Below are positions 54,847 through 63,321 of a stretch of DNA of 64,000 nucleotides, piece after piece. Source of the DNA: Actinomycetota bacterium (GTDB taxonomy: Bacteria > Actinomycetota > Acidimicrobiia > Acidimicrobiales > JAMCPD01). Below the pieces are notes generated by a model. It worked only from the letters and a program-made list of their open reading frames with translations. It did no database searches and was not told where the DNA came from. The position numbers were made by a program, and so were the translations under genes. Each line of letters begins with the position of its first letter. Positions within the stretch are counted from its first letter, which is position 1. The DNA lies in assembly GCA_023379935.1 (NCBI GenBank), contig JAMCPD010000022.1, forward strand, positions 42,191 to 106,190, written 5' to 3'.

Positions 54847-56487
54847 ATGAACAACAACCTATCCGCCGATTCGCTCTCAGACAACCTGATCAAACGGGTT
54901 AACGTAGGTGATATGCTAACCCGAACTGCGTGGCGCATGCCCGGAAAGGAGGCATTAATTGATATTTCGGGCAACAAAGAACGCAGGCTAACCTATGCTG
55001 AGTTTAATGTCGCGGTAAACCGTTTTGCACATGCCTTGCTTAGGCTCGGTTGTAAACGAGGGGATGCCTTAGTTCTTATATCTGCCAACAGCATAGAGTT
55101 CCTGGTAACATACTATGCTTGTGCCAAAACCGGAATAGTATGTGTACCAATCAATCTTGCATGGGGTGAAAAGGAGGTCGCGTATGTTCTTCAGCACTGT
55201 TCTGCCCGGGCAATAGTAGCGGAGTCTCAACTGCTCGACCTGGCTGGAAAAGCGATGAGCACCGTAACGACGATACGGGATATAATCATCGCGCCGGGAA
55301 CCTCTGACACATCTCGTCCGGAGCAAAAAGAGATGGGAGTCAACTGGCATGAATTTAATGAGCTATGCAAAAATGAGGAGCCAGACGAACTAAACTGTTA
55401 TGTAAAAGATCGTGACCCGATCTCATATTTATATACAAGCGGAACCACCTCTGCTCCGAAAGCTGTTGTAAGCAGCCACTTGGCCGTATACCTAGAATCA
55501 ACAACCCCGCCTGTGGTAGCTGGCTTTAGCGCAAAAGATCGTTCAGCCGCAATGATGCCGTTATTTCACACTGCTCAACTAAACGGTGTTATAACACCTC
55601 TTGTATACGTAGGAGGGACAGCCTTTTTACTGCGGGGTTTTGATCCTGAAAAGCTGCTTGAACTGATCAGTCGGGAAAAAATCACCCATATTTTCGGACT
55701 TCCGATGATGTACCGGATGATGCTTGACCACCCAAACTTCAAAAAATATGATCTGTCAAGTTTACGCCTAGCGCTGTATGCCATGGCGCCAATGCCTGAC
55801 ATTGATCTACGCAGAGCAATTGATTCCTTCGGGTGTGACTTCATGCTCGGGTTCGGCCAAACTGAGATGAATCCTCTCACGACAATGTTCATGCCGGAAC
55901 ACCAATTATCACATTCAGGCAGTGTCGGAACTCAAATACCTAACGTGCAAACCGCCATCATGGGCGAAGATGGCAATCTTTTGCCAATCGGGGAAAGCGG
56001 TGAAATTGTGTATCGCGGTCCTCATGTCATGGAAGGGTATTTACATAACGATAAAGCAACGGCTGAGGCTTTTGAACACGGATGGTTTCACTCAGGCGAT
56101 GTGGGGCACTTTGATGCGGACGGTGTGCTGTGGTTTGAAGACCGTAAGAAGGATGTCATTAAAACCGGAGGTGAAAACGTAGCATCAATTGAGGTGGAAC
56201 GAGCGCTTTACGACGCTGAAGAACGTATCGGTGAAGTTGTGGTAGTGGGGCTTTACCATGAGCGTTGGGGTGAAGCGGTTACTGCTTTTGTAGTCCCAAA
56301 GCCAGCCGATGTCGGGACTTTAACTCCTCTTCACATCCAGGCTGCGGCAAAAAACTGCTTGGACGGTTTCAAACAGCCAAAAGCTGTTATCATATTGGAG
56401 GAACTGCCTCGAACCGCAACGGGTAAAGTACAAAAAAATGTTTTGCGTGACAGATATCGCGACTACTATCGCACAAACTTATCTTAA
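54847..56487 (+). CDS. AMP-forming acyl-CoA synthetase
   Basis: A 546-residue ANL-superfamily ligase. P-loop SYLYTSGTTSAPKAVVSSH, GFGQTEMNPLTTMF, WFHSGDVGHFDADGVLWFEDRKKDVIKTGGEN in pieces, and the C-terminal catalytic Lys in RTATGKVQKN. It resembles medium-chain/crotonobetaine-CoA ligases rather than acetyl-CoA synthetase. Lying between phosphoketolase and acetate kinase in the mutase region, it may activate the acid fed to the pathway. AAGGAGG precedes the ATG. Confidence 0.92.
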   Translation: MNNNLSADSLSDNLIKRVNVGDMLTRTAWRMPGKEALIDISGNKERRLTYAEFNVAVNRFAHALLRLGCKRGDALVLISANSIEFLVTYYACAKTGIVCVPINLAWGEKEVAYVLQHCSARAIVAESQLLDLAGKAMSTVTTIRDIIIAPGTSDTSRPEQKEMGVNWHEFNELCKNEEPDELNCYVKDRDPISYLYTSGTTSAPKAVVSSHLAVYLESTTPPVVAGFSAKDRSAAMMPLFHTAQLNGVITPLVYVGGTAFLLRGFDPEKLLELISREKITHIFGLPMMYRMMLDHPNFKKYDLSSLRLALYAMAPMPDIDLRRAIDSFGCDFMLGFGQTEMNPLTTMFMPEHQLSHSGSVGTQIPNVQTAIMGEDGNLLPIGESGEIVYRGPHVMEGYLHNDKATAEAFEHGWFHSGDVGHFDADGVLWFEDRKKDVIKTGGENVASIEVERALYDAEERIGEVVVVGLYHERWGEAVTAFVVPKPADVGTLTPLHIQAAAKNCLDGFKQPKAVIILEELPRTATGKVQKNVLRDRYRDYYRTNLS

Positions 56488-56528
56488 AATCCGCGCCGGT
56501 TCATAGGCCACGAAATGTAGGTATCGAA

Positions 56529-57623
56529 GTGAACATACTGACCATCAATGCCGGTTCATCAAGTATTAAATGCTCTCTGATTGGTAATGATAATGCGCTA
56601 ATTGCCGGTGTATCACTGCCGGCACCAAACGATGTCGAAACGGAAAAACAACTGATCAACTTTATTGAGGGCCTCCCTCAAATTAACGCCATCGGACACC
56701 GTATAGTGCACGGGGGAAAACGTTTTACCTCTCCGGTGGTTATTACCGGTGATATAGAAGATGAGCTTTATGCCCTTTTTGATATAGCTCCCCTACACAA
56801 TCCACCGGCACTTGCCATAGTGAAAATGCTGTGCGGCTTATACCCATCCATTCCGTCTGTAGCATGCTTTGACACAACCTTTTTCGTCAATATGCCCAAA
56901 GCGGCTTCCACTTATGCGGTTGTCCAAGAGTGGCGAGACAAGTTCGACATTCACCGCTATGGCTTTCACGGACTAAGTCATGCGTATGCCTGTGCTAAAG
57001 CGGCTGAACTACTCGGGCAACCGTTTGAGGACCTTCGCTTGGTAAGTTGCCACTTGGGATCAGGAGCATCGCTAGCTGCCATAGCCAATGGGCAAGCGTT
57101 GGATACCACTATGGGCTTTACACCTCTTGAAGGTCTGGTCATGGCTACGCGTGTGGGATCCTTTGATCCCGGTGCACTTTTGTGGGTAATACGCCACGGT
57201 GATCTTGATCTGAAAGCCGTTGAAGAGACATTGGAACACCGCTCAGGATTACTGGCATTAGCCGGAACCGCGGAACTAAAGGAGATAATCAAAAAAGCAA
57301 ACTCAAACGAACCTCGTGCAGTTTTAGCCTTAAGCGTATACCTGCATCGTCTCAGGTCCGGCATTGCTTCCATGGCGGCAAGCCTTGGGGGGCTGGACGT
57401 GCTGATATTCACCGGAGGAGCAGGTCAGGCATCCCCTCAGTTGCGTAATGATGCATGCGCGGGGCTTGATTTTCTTGGAATAATTTTGGACCCGGCATTA
57501 AACCAGACTGCCACCGATGCCGACAAGATAGTTTCATCCGCTAAGTCCAATATCGCGATAAGCGTTGTCCAAGCTCGTGAAGACATCCAAATTGCACAAG
57601 CCGTCAGGGAAGTTTTGCATTGA
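56529..57623 (+). CDS. ackA: acetate kinase
   Basis: A 364-residue acetokinase, slightly shorter than the usual about 400. Motifs: LTINAGSSSIKCSLIG, CFDTTFFVNMPKAA, RYGFHGLSHAYA and LGSGASLAAIANGQALDTTMGFTPLEG in pieces. It starts with GTG. It makes acetate and ATP from acetyl phosphate supplied by Xfp. Confidence 0.95.
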   Translation: MNILTINAGSSSIKCSLIGNDNALIAGVSLPAPNDVETEKQLINFIEGLPQINAIGHRIVHGGKRFTSPVVITGDIEDELYALFDIAPLHNPPALAIVKMLCGLYPSIPSVACFDTTFFVNMPKAASTYAVVQEWRDKFDIHRYGFHGLSHAYACAKAAELLGQPFEDLRLVSCHLGSGASLAAIANGQALDTTMGFTPLEGLVMATRVGSFDPGALLWVIRHGDLDLKAVEETLEHRSGLLALAGTAELKEIIKKANSNEPRAVLALSVYLHRLRSGIASMAASLGGLDVLIFTGGAGQASPQLRNDACAGLDFLGIILDPALNQTATDADKIVSSAKSNIAISVVQAREDIQIAQAVREVLH

Positions 57624-57673
57624 AACACCTAGCCGCGGGAGTTTTAATCTTGCCGGATTTTTATCGCGTTCAC

Positions 57674-59077
57674 TTACCGTTTCTTCGCGGATGGGTAGGA
57701 ACTTAGATTGTTATTTACACTCCGGGAACTTCTCCGCTGATTACGCTTTGTTCGATAGCCGCTGGTTTGCTCGGGTCGCCTTTCATCCCGGGTAACCTTC
57801 CGGCTGCGCCTAATGCTTTTGGGAGCGTTACTTCGGGGTTGGCCTCTTAAGGTGTTGCTCTCACTTTTTTTTGTACTTCCGGGGTTACTGGCGGTTTTTG
57901 ATGGATGTTTATCTTGATGTCGGTCCATCAAGATAATTCGGGGCAGATCCGGTAAATCTGAAACATCCGGAGTAACAAACGCCGGTGACAGTCCCAAGGA
58001 ACGTTGTAACCTGCGTGATTTTCCTATCTGTTCACTCACAACCAATGATACGACAGTGCCGTTGGCGCCCGCACGGCCGGTGCGTCCAGAACGATGTACG
58101 TAGTCCTTATGATCGTCGGGGAGATCAAAATGCACAACGCAAGATACATTATCAACATGTATACCCCTGGCGGCCACATCGGTAGCCACCAACACTTGAA
58201 TTGAACCTGTAGAAAATGCAAGCAGTGCCCGTTCCCGCTGGGCCTGTGTTCTGTCTCCATGAATTGCCATTACACGTATTCCAATGGCAGACAGTTGCTT
58301 ACTGAGGCGATCGGCGCCGCGTCGTGTCCGGCAAAATATCAATGTGGAAGGATGGTCCGTTATCAATCGCGCAACAAGTCCCACCCTTTTACTGTGTTCT
58401 ACTTTCCAGAACATATGGTCAACCTCTCCCACGCTCTCTTTGGAAGTGTCCGCTTGGTGAAAACATGGATTTTGTTGATAGCGGTGAACCAAGAGATCAA
58501 CTTCACTGTCTAAAGTTGCAGAAAACAACATAGTTTGGCGCGTAGAAGGTATTTGATCCAACAAACGGCGTACAGCAGGCATAAAGCCCATATCGGCCAT
58601 TCGGTCGGCTTCATCTATCACAACAACTTTGATATCTTTCAAAATAACTTCGCCGCGTTTGACCAAGTCTTCCAAACGTCCCGGACAAGCCAGAACAACC
58701 TCAACACCCCGGTGCAGCGCTCTACACTGCTTGTCGTAGCGGGTGCCTCCGTAAACAGTAACAGCGGTTTGGTTTTGAAGCGCCAATAACGGTGTAAGTT
58801 CACGATAGACCTGGGCGGCCAGTTCACGGGTAGGTAGCAAGACAAGACCAAGCGGCCTACGTGGGCGTGCATTTGCGCCTTTTATGCCAAGCATAAGCGG
58901 TAGACCAAAGGCAAGGGTTTTCCCCGATCCAGTGGGTGCACGCCCGCATATGTCTTTTTTGGCTAATGCATCAGGCAATACTGCCGCCTGAATGGGGAAA
59001 GGGACAATGATCCCCTTTTTATGAAGAAGGGTGATTGCCCCTGGGGGTAAACCGAGGTCGGCAAAGGTAACAGACAC
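57674..59077 (-). CDS. DEAD-box RNA helicase
   Basis: About 467 residues from GTG 59077, preferred over the ATG at 59158 because GGAG lies six bases upstream and the family N-terminus (TFADLGLPP) begins there. Motifs: Q-motif IIVPFPIQAAVLPDA, APTGSGKT, PTRELAAQV, VVIDEADRMADMGF, SATL, and VATDVAARGIHVDNVSCVVHFDLP. A basic Ser/Arg/Lys-rich C-terminal tail (about 400-467) suits RNA binding. Confidence 0.94.
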   Translation of the reverse strand: MSVTFADLGLPPGAITLLHKKGIIVPFPIQAAVLPDALAKKDICGRAPTGSGKTLAFGLPLMLGIKGANARPRRPLGLVLLPTRELAAQVYRELTPLLALQNQTAVTVYGGTRYDKQCRALHRGVEVVLACPGRLEDLVKRGEVILKDIKVVVIDEADRMADMGFMPAVRRLLDQIPSTRQTMLFSATLDSEVDLLVHRYQQNPCFHQADTSKESVGEVDHMFWKVEHSKRVGLVARLITDHPSTLIFCRTRRGADRLSKQLSAIGIRVMAIHGDRTQAQRERALLAFSTGSIQVLVATDVAARGIHVDNVSCVVHFDLPDDHKDYVHRSGRTGRAGANGTVVSLVVSEQIGKSRRLQRSLGLSPAFVTPDVSDLPDLPRIILMDRHQDKHPSKTASNPGSTKKSESNTLRGQPRSNAPKSIRRSRKVTRDERRPEQTSGYRTKRNQRRSSRSVNNNLSSYPSAKKR

Positions 59078-59264
59078 GATAGCTCCAATCAAGTGAATAG
59101 GGTAGGCCAACCGGATTGAACTTGATAAACCACGTGACCTCATTGACATTATTGTCAACTAAGTAGTTTGAATACTTAACGGAGTATTATAATAAAACAT
59201 ACTGCATATGTCAAGGCAGGTAGAGAAAAGAAAATAAAAAAAATTAAGTTTTGACTTGTATTTT

Positions 59265-59276
59265 ACATATATATGT
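59265..59276. promoter_or_regulatory. palindrome upstream of padR
   Basis: ACATATATATGT is a perfect palindrome nine bases after a TTGACT (-35-like, 59251-59256) and 14 bases before the ATG. ATGT/ACAT half-sites are typical of PadR operators, so autorepression is likely. Confidence 0.45.
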
Positions 59277-59290
59277 GACATACTTATATT

Positions 59291-59842
59291 ATGCGAAGCA
59301 TTTCATCGGAGAATTTCAGCCGAAAACCGGCAAAAGGTGTTAGATGTCGTTGCATGGTCGCTCCGGAACAATGGCAGGTTTTTGCTCGCGTAGAGCGCTT
59401 TATCGAACCGGCCATATTGATGTTATTGAAAGAAGAGCCACGGCATGGATACGAACTGAAGGAGGCCCTTTCGGCAATCGGACACGAAGAGTACTACAAA
59501 ACTGATTTTGGCAATCTTTATCGCTTACTCAAGGGCCTTGAGGATGAGGGTCTGGTTGATTCAACCTGGGATTTACAACTGCCGGGTCCTACCAAGCGAA
59601 CATACCGCCTAACAAAAAGTGGTGAAGATCTTCTCCGGACCTGGGCGGTTTCTTTACAGGCTGTCCAAGAAAGTATATCTGACTTTTTGCAACGTTTAGG
59701 AGGAAGATTTGATAGAGGCCCATCGGGGGGAAGCTACGGTTTAGAGAACCGTATAAACAGATCAGATAAAGAAGAAGCGGATCAGAAGAAGGAAGATCGG
59801 GGCGGGAAAAAACAAGAAGGTAAAAATAGAAACAAGCAATAA
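59291..59842 (+). CDS. PadR-family transcriptional regulator
   Basis: A 183-residue protein; family likeness begins near the in-frame ATG at 59354 (MVAPEQW), so the first 21 residues may not be translated. The winged-helix PadR domain is visible as PAILMLLKEEPRHGYELKEAL, FGNLYRLLKGLEDEGLV and RTYRLTKSGEDLL. The C-terminal about 40 residues are a Lys/Glu/Gly-rich tail. It precedes a His/Cys-rich protein by 11 bases and a SHOCT protein. Confidence 0.88.
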   Translation: MRSISSENFSRKPAKGVRCRCMVAPEQWQVFARVERFIEPAILMLLKEEPRHGYELKEALSAIGHEEYYKTDFGNLYRLLKGLEDEGLVDSTWDLQLPGPTKRTYRLTKSGEDLLRTWAVSLQAVQESISDFLQRLGGRFDRGPSGGSYGLENRINRSDKEEADQKKEDRGGKKQEGKNRNKQ

Positions 59843-59853
59843 AAGGAGAACAG

Positions 59854-60171
59854 ATGAAAGAACATCATTGTGGCTGTTATGGTGACAATTTTATGATAGG
59901 AGAAATGTTAACAATGCGGGAGCATCACGGCTGTAAATGCAAGTGCAGTTACGGCAAAAGAGATAACCAAGGAAAATCTCATACTACTGTTTCTGCTGAG
60001 GAGATTTTGGCAAAAGACAGGTGGGCAAAGAGCAACGATCGGCACACCAAAGTGTCTGTTCTTGAAGATTACCAACGTGAACTTGAACAACAGATAGCCG
60101 ATATAGCCGATTTAATTCAACGCCTCACAGAAGAACAGCAGGGAGAAACTCCAGACGACAAACAGAAATAG
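59854..60171 (+). CDS. His/Cys-rich small protein with coiled-coil tail
   Basis: A 105-residue protein of no recognised family. The N-terminus has two His-His-Cys clusters, EHHCGCYGD (residues 3-11) and EHHGCKCKCSYG (23-34), a likely metal-binding region with five Cys and four His in 34 residues. The C-terminus is a helix with heptads (VLEDYQRELEQQIADIADLI). AAGGAG ribosome-binding site. In an operon with PadR and a SHOCT protein, a metal-sensing or metal-buffering role is possible. Confidence 0.6.
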   Translation: MKEHHCGCYGDNFMIGEMLTMREHHGCKCKCSYGKRDNQGKSHTTVSAEEILAKDRWAKSNDRHTKVSVLEDYQRELEQQIADIADLIQRLTEEQQGETPDDKQK

Positions 60172-60268
60172 TGGAAAAGTAGTAGGATTTAATATTAATA
60201 AAGGAATATATTTTATAGCAGGTTTGTTGTTTTAATATGAGTACTAAACAAAAGGAGTATTCAGTTTT

Positions 60269-60550
60269 ATGATGAGTTTTGGCACAACCGGTGGATGGAT
60301 CTGGATGATGATTATGGGAGTGGTGTTTTGTCTCGCGATCCTAACCTTTATTGTTCTAATGGTTACGCGGGTAATTGGGCCTTCGAATCACCGCTCATCA
60401 TATCGCGGATCACATCTTAGAAAACTTACCGGAGTTACTGGAGCTGATAGCACAGAGGATCTACTTGACCCGCTTGAACTTGCCAAGAAACGTTTGGCTC
60501 AAGGCGAGATGACGCCTCAAGAGTACGACGAGATAAGCATTAGGCTATAA
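60269..60550 (+). CDS. SHOCT-domain small membrane protein
   Basis: A 93-residue protein with one N-terminal transmembrane helix (WMMIMGVVFCLAILTFIVLM) and a C-terminal SHOCT domain (DPLELAKKRLAQGEMTPQEYDEI). SHOCT proteins of this size are common near metal and stress genes. Third gene of the PadR operon. Confidence 0.85.
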   Translation: MMSFGTTGGWIWMMIMGVVFCLAILTFIVLMVTRVIGPSNHRSSYRGSHLRKLTGVTGADSTEDLLDPLELAKKRLAQGEMTPQEYDEISIRL

Positions 60551-60648
60551 TAATAGAATAAGGCGAAGCAGCACCTAAGAACTACCCCGTGACTAGGCTG
60601 AACTGATCTAGGTCTAATTAATCCAGCTAAGCCCAGTAACAAAGGTTC

Positions 60649-60730
60649 GGATCTGAATCTCTTGGATCTGAATCTCTTGGATCTGAATCTCTTGGATCTG
60701 AATCTCTTGGATCTGAATCTCTTGGATCTG
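60649..60730 (+). repeat. 15-bp tandem repeat array
   Basis: Four perfect CTTGGATCTGAATCT units (60661-60720) flanked by partial units, 82 bases in all. It lies in the intergenic space before the convergent rsmI gene. Confidence 0.95.
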
Positions 60731-60747
60731 GGCCCAAGAACCCAACC

Positions 60748-61443
60748 TTATTGATCAAGTCCTTCCAGCACTATTACATACTCTCCTTTGATCGTCTTGG
60801 AGCTAAGCTCATGAACTACCTCCTCTAAGCTGCCCCTCCATATCTCTTCATGCAGTTTGGTCAACTCCTTTACCACCGCCACCCGCCGCCCGCGGCCACA
60901 GTAGTCCAATAAGTCCATCAAGGTAACGGTCAGTCTGTAGGGTGATTCAAAAATCAGCACTGTCCTTTCCTCCCCCGCAACTACTTCAAGCCTCTTTTTG
61001 CGGGCACTCCCCTTACGAGGTAAAAAACCTTCAAAACAAAACCTACCCACTCCAAAACCACTTATCACCAAAGCACCGAGTACTGCGGAAGGACCAGGCA
61101 CCACGCTAACTGTAAATCCGGATGAGATGACTTTGGCAACCAACCGTTCACCTGGATCAGAAATAAGCGGCATCCCTGCATCAGAAACTAATGCAACTTG
61201 ACTGCCCCGGTTGATAAGCCCCAAGATAGTATTCAGTTGTGAAGTTTCATTGTGCTCATGCAAGCTAATCAGTCGTTTGGCATGAATGCCTGCATGGCTA
61301 AGCAGCTTTCTGGTATGGCGAGTATCCTCACACGCAATTACATCTGCATTTTCAAGTGCTTGGATACTTCTCGGAGACAGGTCCCCCAAATTACCGATGG
61401 GCGTGGCAACCAACACCAATACCCCGTTCCCCCCTCCAGTCAC
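60748..61443 (-). CDS. rsmI: 16S rRNA 2'-O-ribose C1402 methyltransferase
   Basis: A 231-residue SAM-dependent methylase with VATPIGNLGDLSPRSIQAL, ACEDTRHTRKLLSHAGI, LVSDAGMPLISDPGERLV and VVPGPSAVLGALVISGF, all diagnostic of RsmI. The start is GTG at 61443, or TTG/GTG at 61419/61416, which would place the GGAGGGG sequence as the ribosome-binding site. Short tandem repeats lie right at its 5' end. Confidence 0.93.
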   Translation of the reverse strand: MTGGGNGVLVLVATPIGNLGDLSPRSIQALENADVIACEDTRHTRKLLSHAGIHAKRLISLHEHNETSQLNTILGLINRGSQVALVSDAGMPLISDPGERLVAKVISSGFTVSVVPGPSAVLGALVISGFGVGRFCFEGFLPRKGSARKKRLEVVAGEERTVLIFESPYRLTVTLMDLLDYCGRGRRVAVVKELTKLHEEIWRGSLEEVVHELSSKTIKGEYVIVLEGLDQ

Positions 61444-61525
61444 AACCGTTTTCCAGTCACAACCGTTTTCCAGTCACAACAAAGCCCCAGCCGAATCCCC
61501 CAGCCGAATCCCCCAGCCGAATCCC
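61436..61525 (+). repeat. two short tandem repeat arrays at rsmI 5' end
   Basis: A 17-bp unit beginning CCAGTCACAACCG occurs 2.6 times (61436-61480), followed by three copies of the 13-bp CCAGCCGAATCCC (61487-61525). Confidence 0.9.
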
Positions 61526-61554
61526 CCACCTCAGTCACTGCGATAGACGATAAT

Positions 61555-61638
61555 TCAGCCTCGGCCGGCATTAGGCCGCTTGCCGTGGCAAGCTTTTTTC
61601 TTGGCACGCAGTTTTCGTTTTACAGTTTTCTTGGACAT
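61555..61638 (-). CDS. large ribosomal protein bL37-like mini-protein
   Basis: A 27-residue basic protein, MSKKTVKRKLRAKKKACHG ending in KRPNAGRG. The HGKRPNA ending matches the actinobacterial bL37 mini-protein seen in mycobacterial 50S subunits. It is divergent from ychF. Confidence 0.75.
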   Translation of the reverse strand: MSKKTVKRKLRAKKKACHGKRPNAGRG

Positions 61639-61699
61639 ATAAGATATTAGGTTAATACAAACGATCAATGAGTGCAAAATCGCTAGAATGGTTTAAATC

Positions 61700-62839
61700 A
61701 TGGAACAATTAGGTTTAGTTGGGCTAACCAACTCAGGCAAGACTTCTCTATTCAACGCTTTATGTAATACATCCGCTTATGTGGCACCACATCCATACTC
61801 GACAACCCAAGCCAATATAGCAGTTGCACAAGTCCCGGACAACCGGCTAAATGCTTTGGCGAAAATGTCTTCCAGCAAAAAAATAGTATATGCGGGGTTA
61901 GAGGTTAAAGAGCCCCCCGCGCCGGAACATCTCACATCAAAAGATCCCCTCCCACCGGCCACTGATCACGGGTCAGTCAACCAGCCGCTCGCTACACACG
62001 ATGGACTTAGCAACAAATTCTTAGCCGGCATAAGAGAGGCGGATGCTTTGTGTTTTGTACTCAGAGCTTTCCGTGACGAGAATGTTATAGGGGAAACCGA
62101 TCCAGTTGCCGCCTTGGAACTGTTGGAACTTGAACTCATAATGGCTGATACTGCTAGTATAGAATCCCAATTCAAGAAAAAACAAAAGGCTTCCCAATCC
62201 CAGAAAACCGATAAAGAGCTAGCTGACAGGGTAAATGCTATGGAGGTTGCTTTGACCGCCCTCTCAAGCGGAACTCCCATATATCGTTCCGAATTAAGTC
62301 ACACGCAACGACACCTTTTGAATGACCTTTTCTTGCTGACCAACAAACCGATGCTGGTTGTTTTGAATATAGGGGATGATCAGTTGAAGGTTGCCAACGA
62401 GTTGGAGGATGAAGTTATCAAAAAACTTGGATCATCCGCACAAGTCTTATCTTTGGCGGTTCAGTTGGAAAGTGAAGCTGCTCAACTACCTGAACAGTCC
62501 AAAAAGGAGATTCTTCAAGAACTTGGTTTAGGTGAGGGAGCTCTTGTGCGACTGTCAAAAGCCGCTTATTACCTTTTGGGGAAAAACATGTTTTTTACTA
62601 CAGGTGAAAAGGAGAGTCGGGCATGGCCATACAAGACCGGTTCATCAGCCAAGGAGTGTGCAGGGGTTATCCACTCTGATTTACAAAGAGGCTTTATAAA
62701 GGCGGAAGTAATCAGCTGCGATCAACTCCTTCAAGCAGGTTCATGGTCCAAAGCCAAAGCAGAAGGCAAAATACGCCTTGAAGGAAAAGACTACCTGGTA
62801 CAAGATGGTGATGTTATGGAAATTCGTTTTAATGTTTAA
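61700..62839 (+). CDS. ychF: YchF/Ola1-type ATPase
   Basis: A 379-residue Obg-family P-loop protein with G1 GLTNSGKTSLFNAL (usually GLPNVGKST), a coiled coil in the middle and the C-terminal TGS domain with VIHSDLQRGFIKAEVISCD and VQDGDVMEIRFNV. YchF binds ribosomes and prefers ATP. An insertion at about residues 75-100 (PPAPEHLTSKDPLPPATDHG) is longer than in common homologues. TAGAAT lies ten bases before the ATG. Confidence 0.92.
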   Translation: MEQLGLVGLTNSGKTSLFNALCNTSAYVAPHPYSTTQANIAVAQVPDNRLNALAKMSSSKKIVYAGLEVKEPPAPEHLTSKDPLPPATDHGSVNQPLATHDGLSNKFLAGIREADALCFVLRAFRDENVIGETDPVAALELLELELIMADTASIESQFKKKQKASQSQKTDKELADRVNAMEVALTALSSGTPIYRSELSHTQRHLLNDLFLLTNKPMLVVLNIGDDQLKVANELEDEVIKKLGSSAQVLSLAVQLESEAAQLPEQSKKEILQELGLGEGALVRLSKAAYYLLGKNMFFTTGEKESRAWPYKTGSSAKECAGVIHSDLQRGFIKAEVISCDQLLQAGSWSKAKAEGKIRLEGKDYLVQDGDVMEIRFNV

Positions 62840-62889
62840 ACCATAAACCGGAAAAATGTGTAACAGAAACTGCATAACGGAGGTGTTGA

Positions 62890-63243
62890 ATGGCATGGTT
62901 GCTCCGAAACGGTGAAGTACTTGCTTCTTTGGATATTGCATCCAGTTTGTTTGAAAAGTCTAAAGGGTTACTTGGGCTAAGGGAGTATAATGGTGCTCTG
63001 TTGTTGCTTCATACCAGGTCGGTACATAGCATAGGAATGCATTTTGAAATTGACGTGGCTTTTTGTCAAAAGGGTGAATATATAACGGTGGTCAGCATAA
63101 CCCACATGCCACCTTACAGAATAAGCCTTCCCCGCTTTGGAGCCAACTGCGTATTGGAAGCAGAGGTGGGTGCATTTAGTCGTTGGGGACTGCAGCGTGG
63201 GGATATCCTTGAAATACGTGAGACGGTGGAAACAAATACGTAA
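62890..63243 (+). CDS. DUF192 family protein
   Basis: A 117-residue protein with the DUF192 landmarks KSKGLLGL, VHSIGMHFEIDVAF and CVLEAEVGAFSRWGLQRGD. No signal peptide. Function unknown; GGAGG ribosome-binding site. Downstream of ychF. Confidence 0.85.
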   Translation: MAWLLRNGEVLASLDIASSLFEKSKGLLGLREYNGALLLLHTRSVHSIGMHFEIDVAFCQKGEYITVVSITHMPPYRISLPRFGANCVLEAEVGAFSRWGLQRGDILEIRETVETNT

Positions 63244-63307
63244 TGAGGTGAAGACATAGAGGCAAAATCTCTAACAGATTTCTCGACCGAATTATTGTGT
63301 ACTGTGT

Positions 63308-63313
63308 TATAAT
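63308..63313 (+). promoter_or_regulatory. extended -10 promoter, near-leaderless
   Basis: TGTTATAAT (extended -10) ends eight bases before the ATG at 63322. Confidence 0.5.
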
Positions 63314-63321
63314 CGAATCAT

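Noticed and set aside
60649..60730. Possible CRISPR array
   Set aside because: The 15-bp units are directly contiguous with no spacers, so it is a plain tandem repeat.
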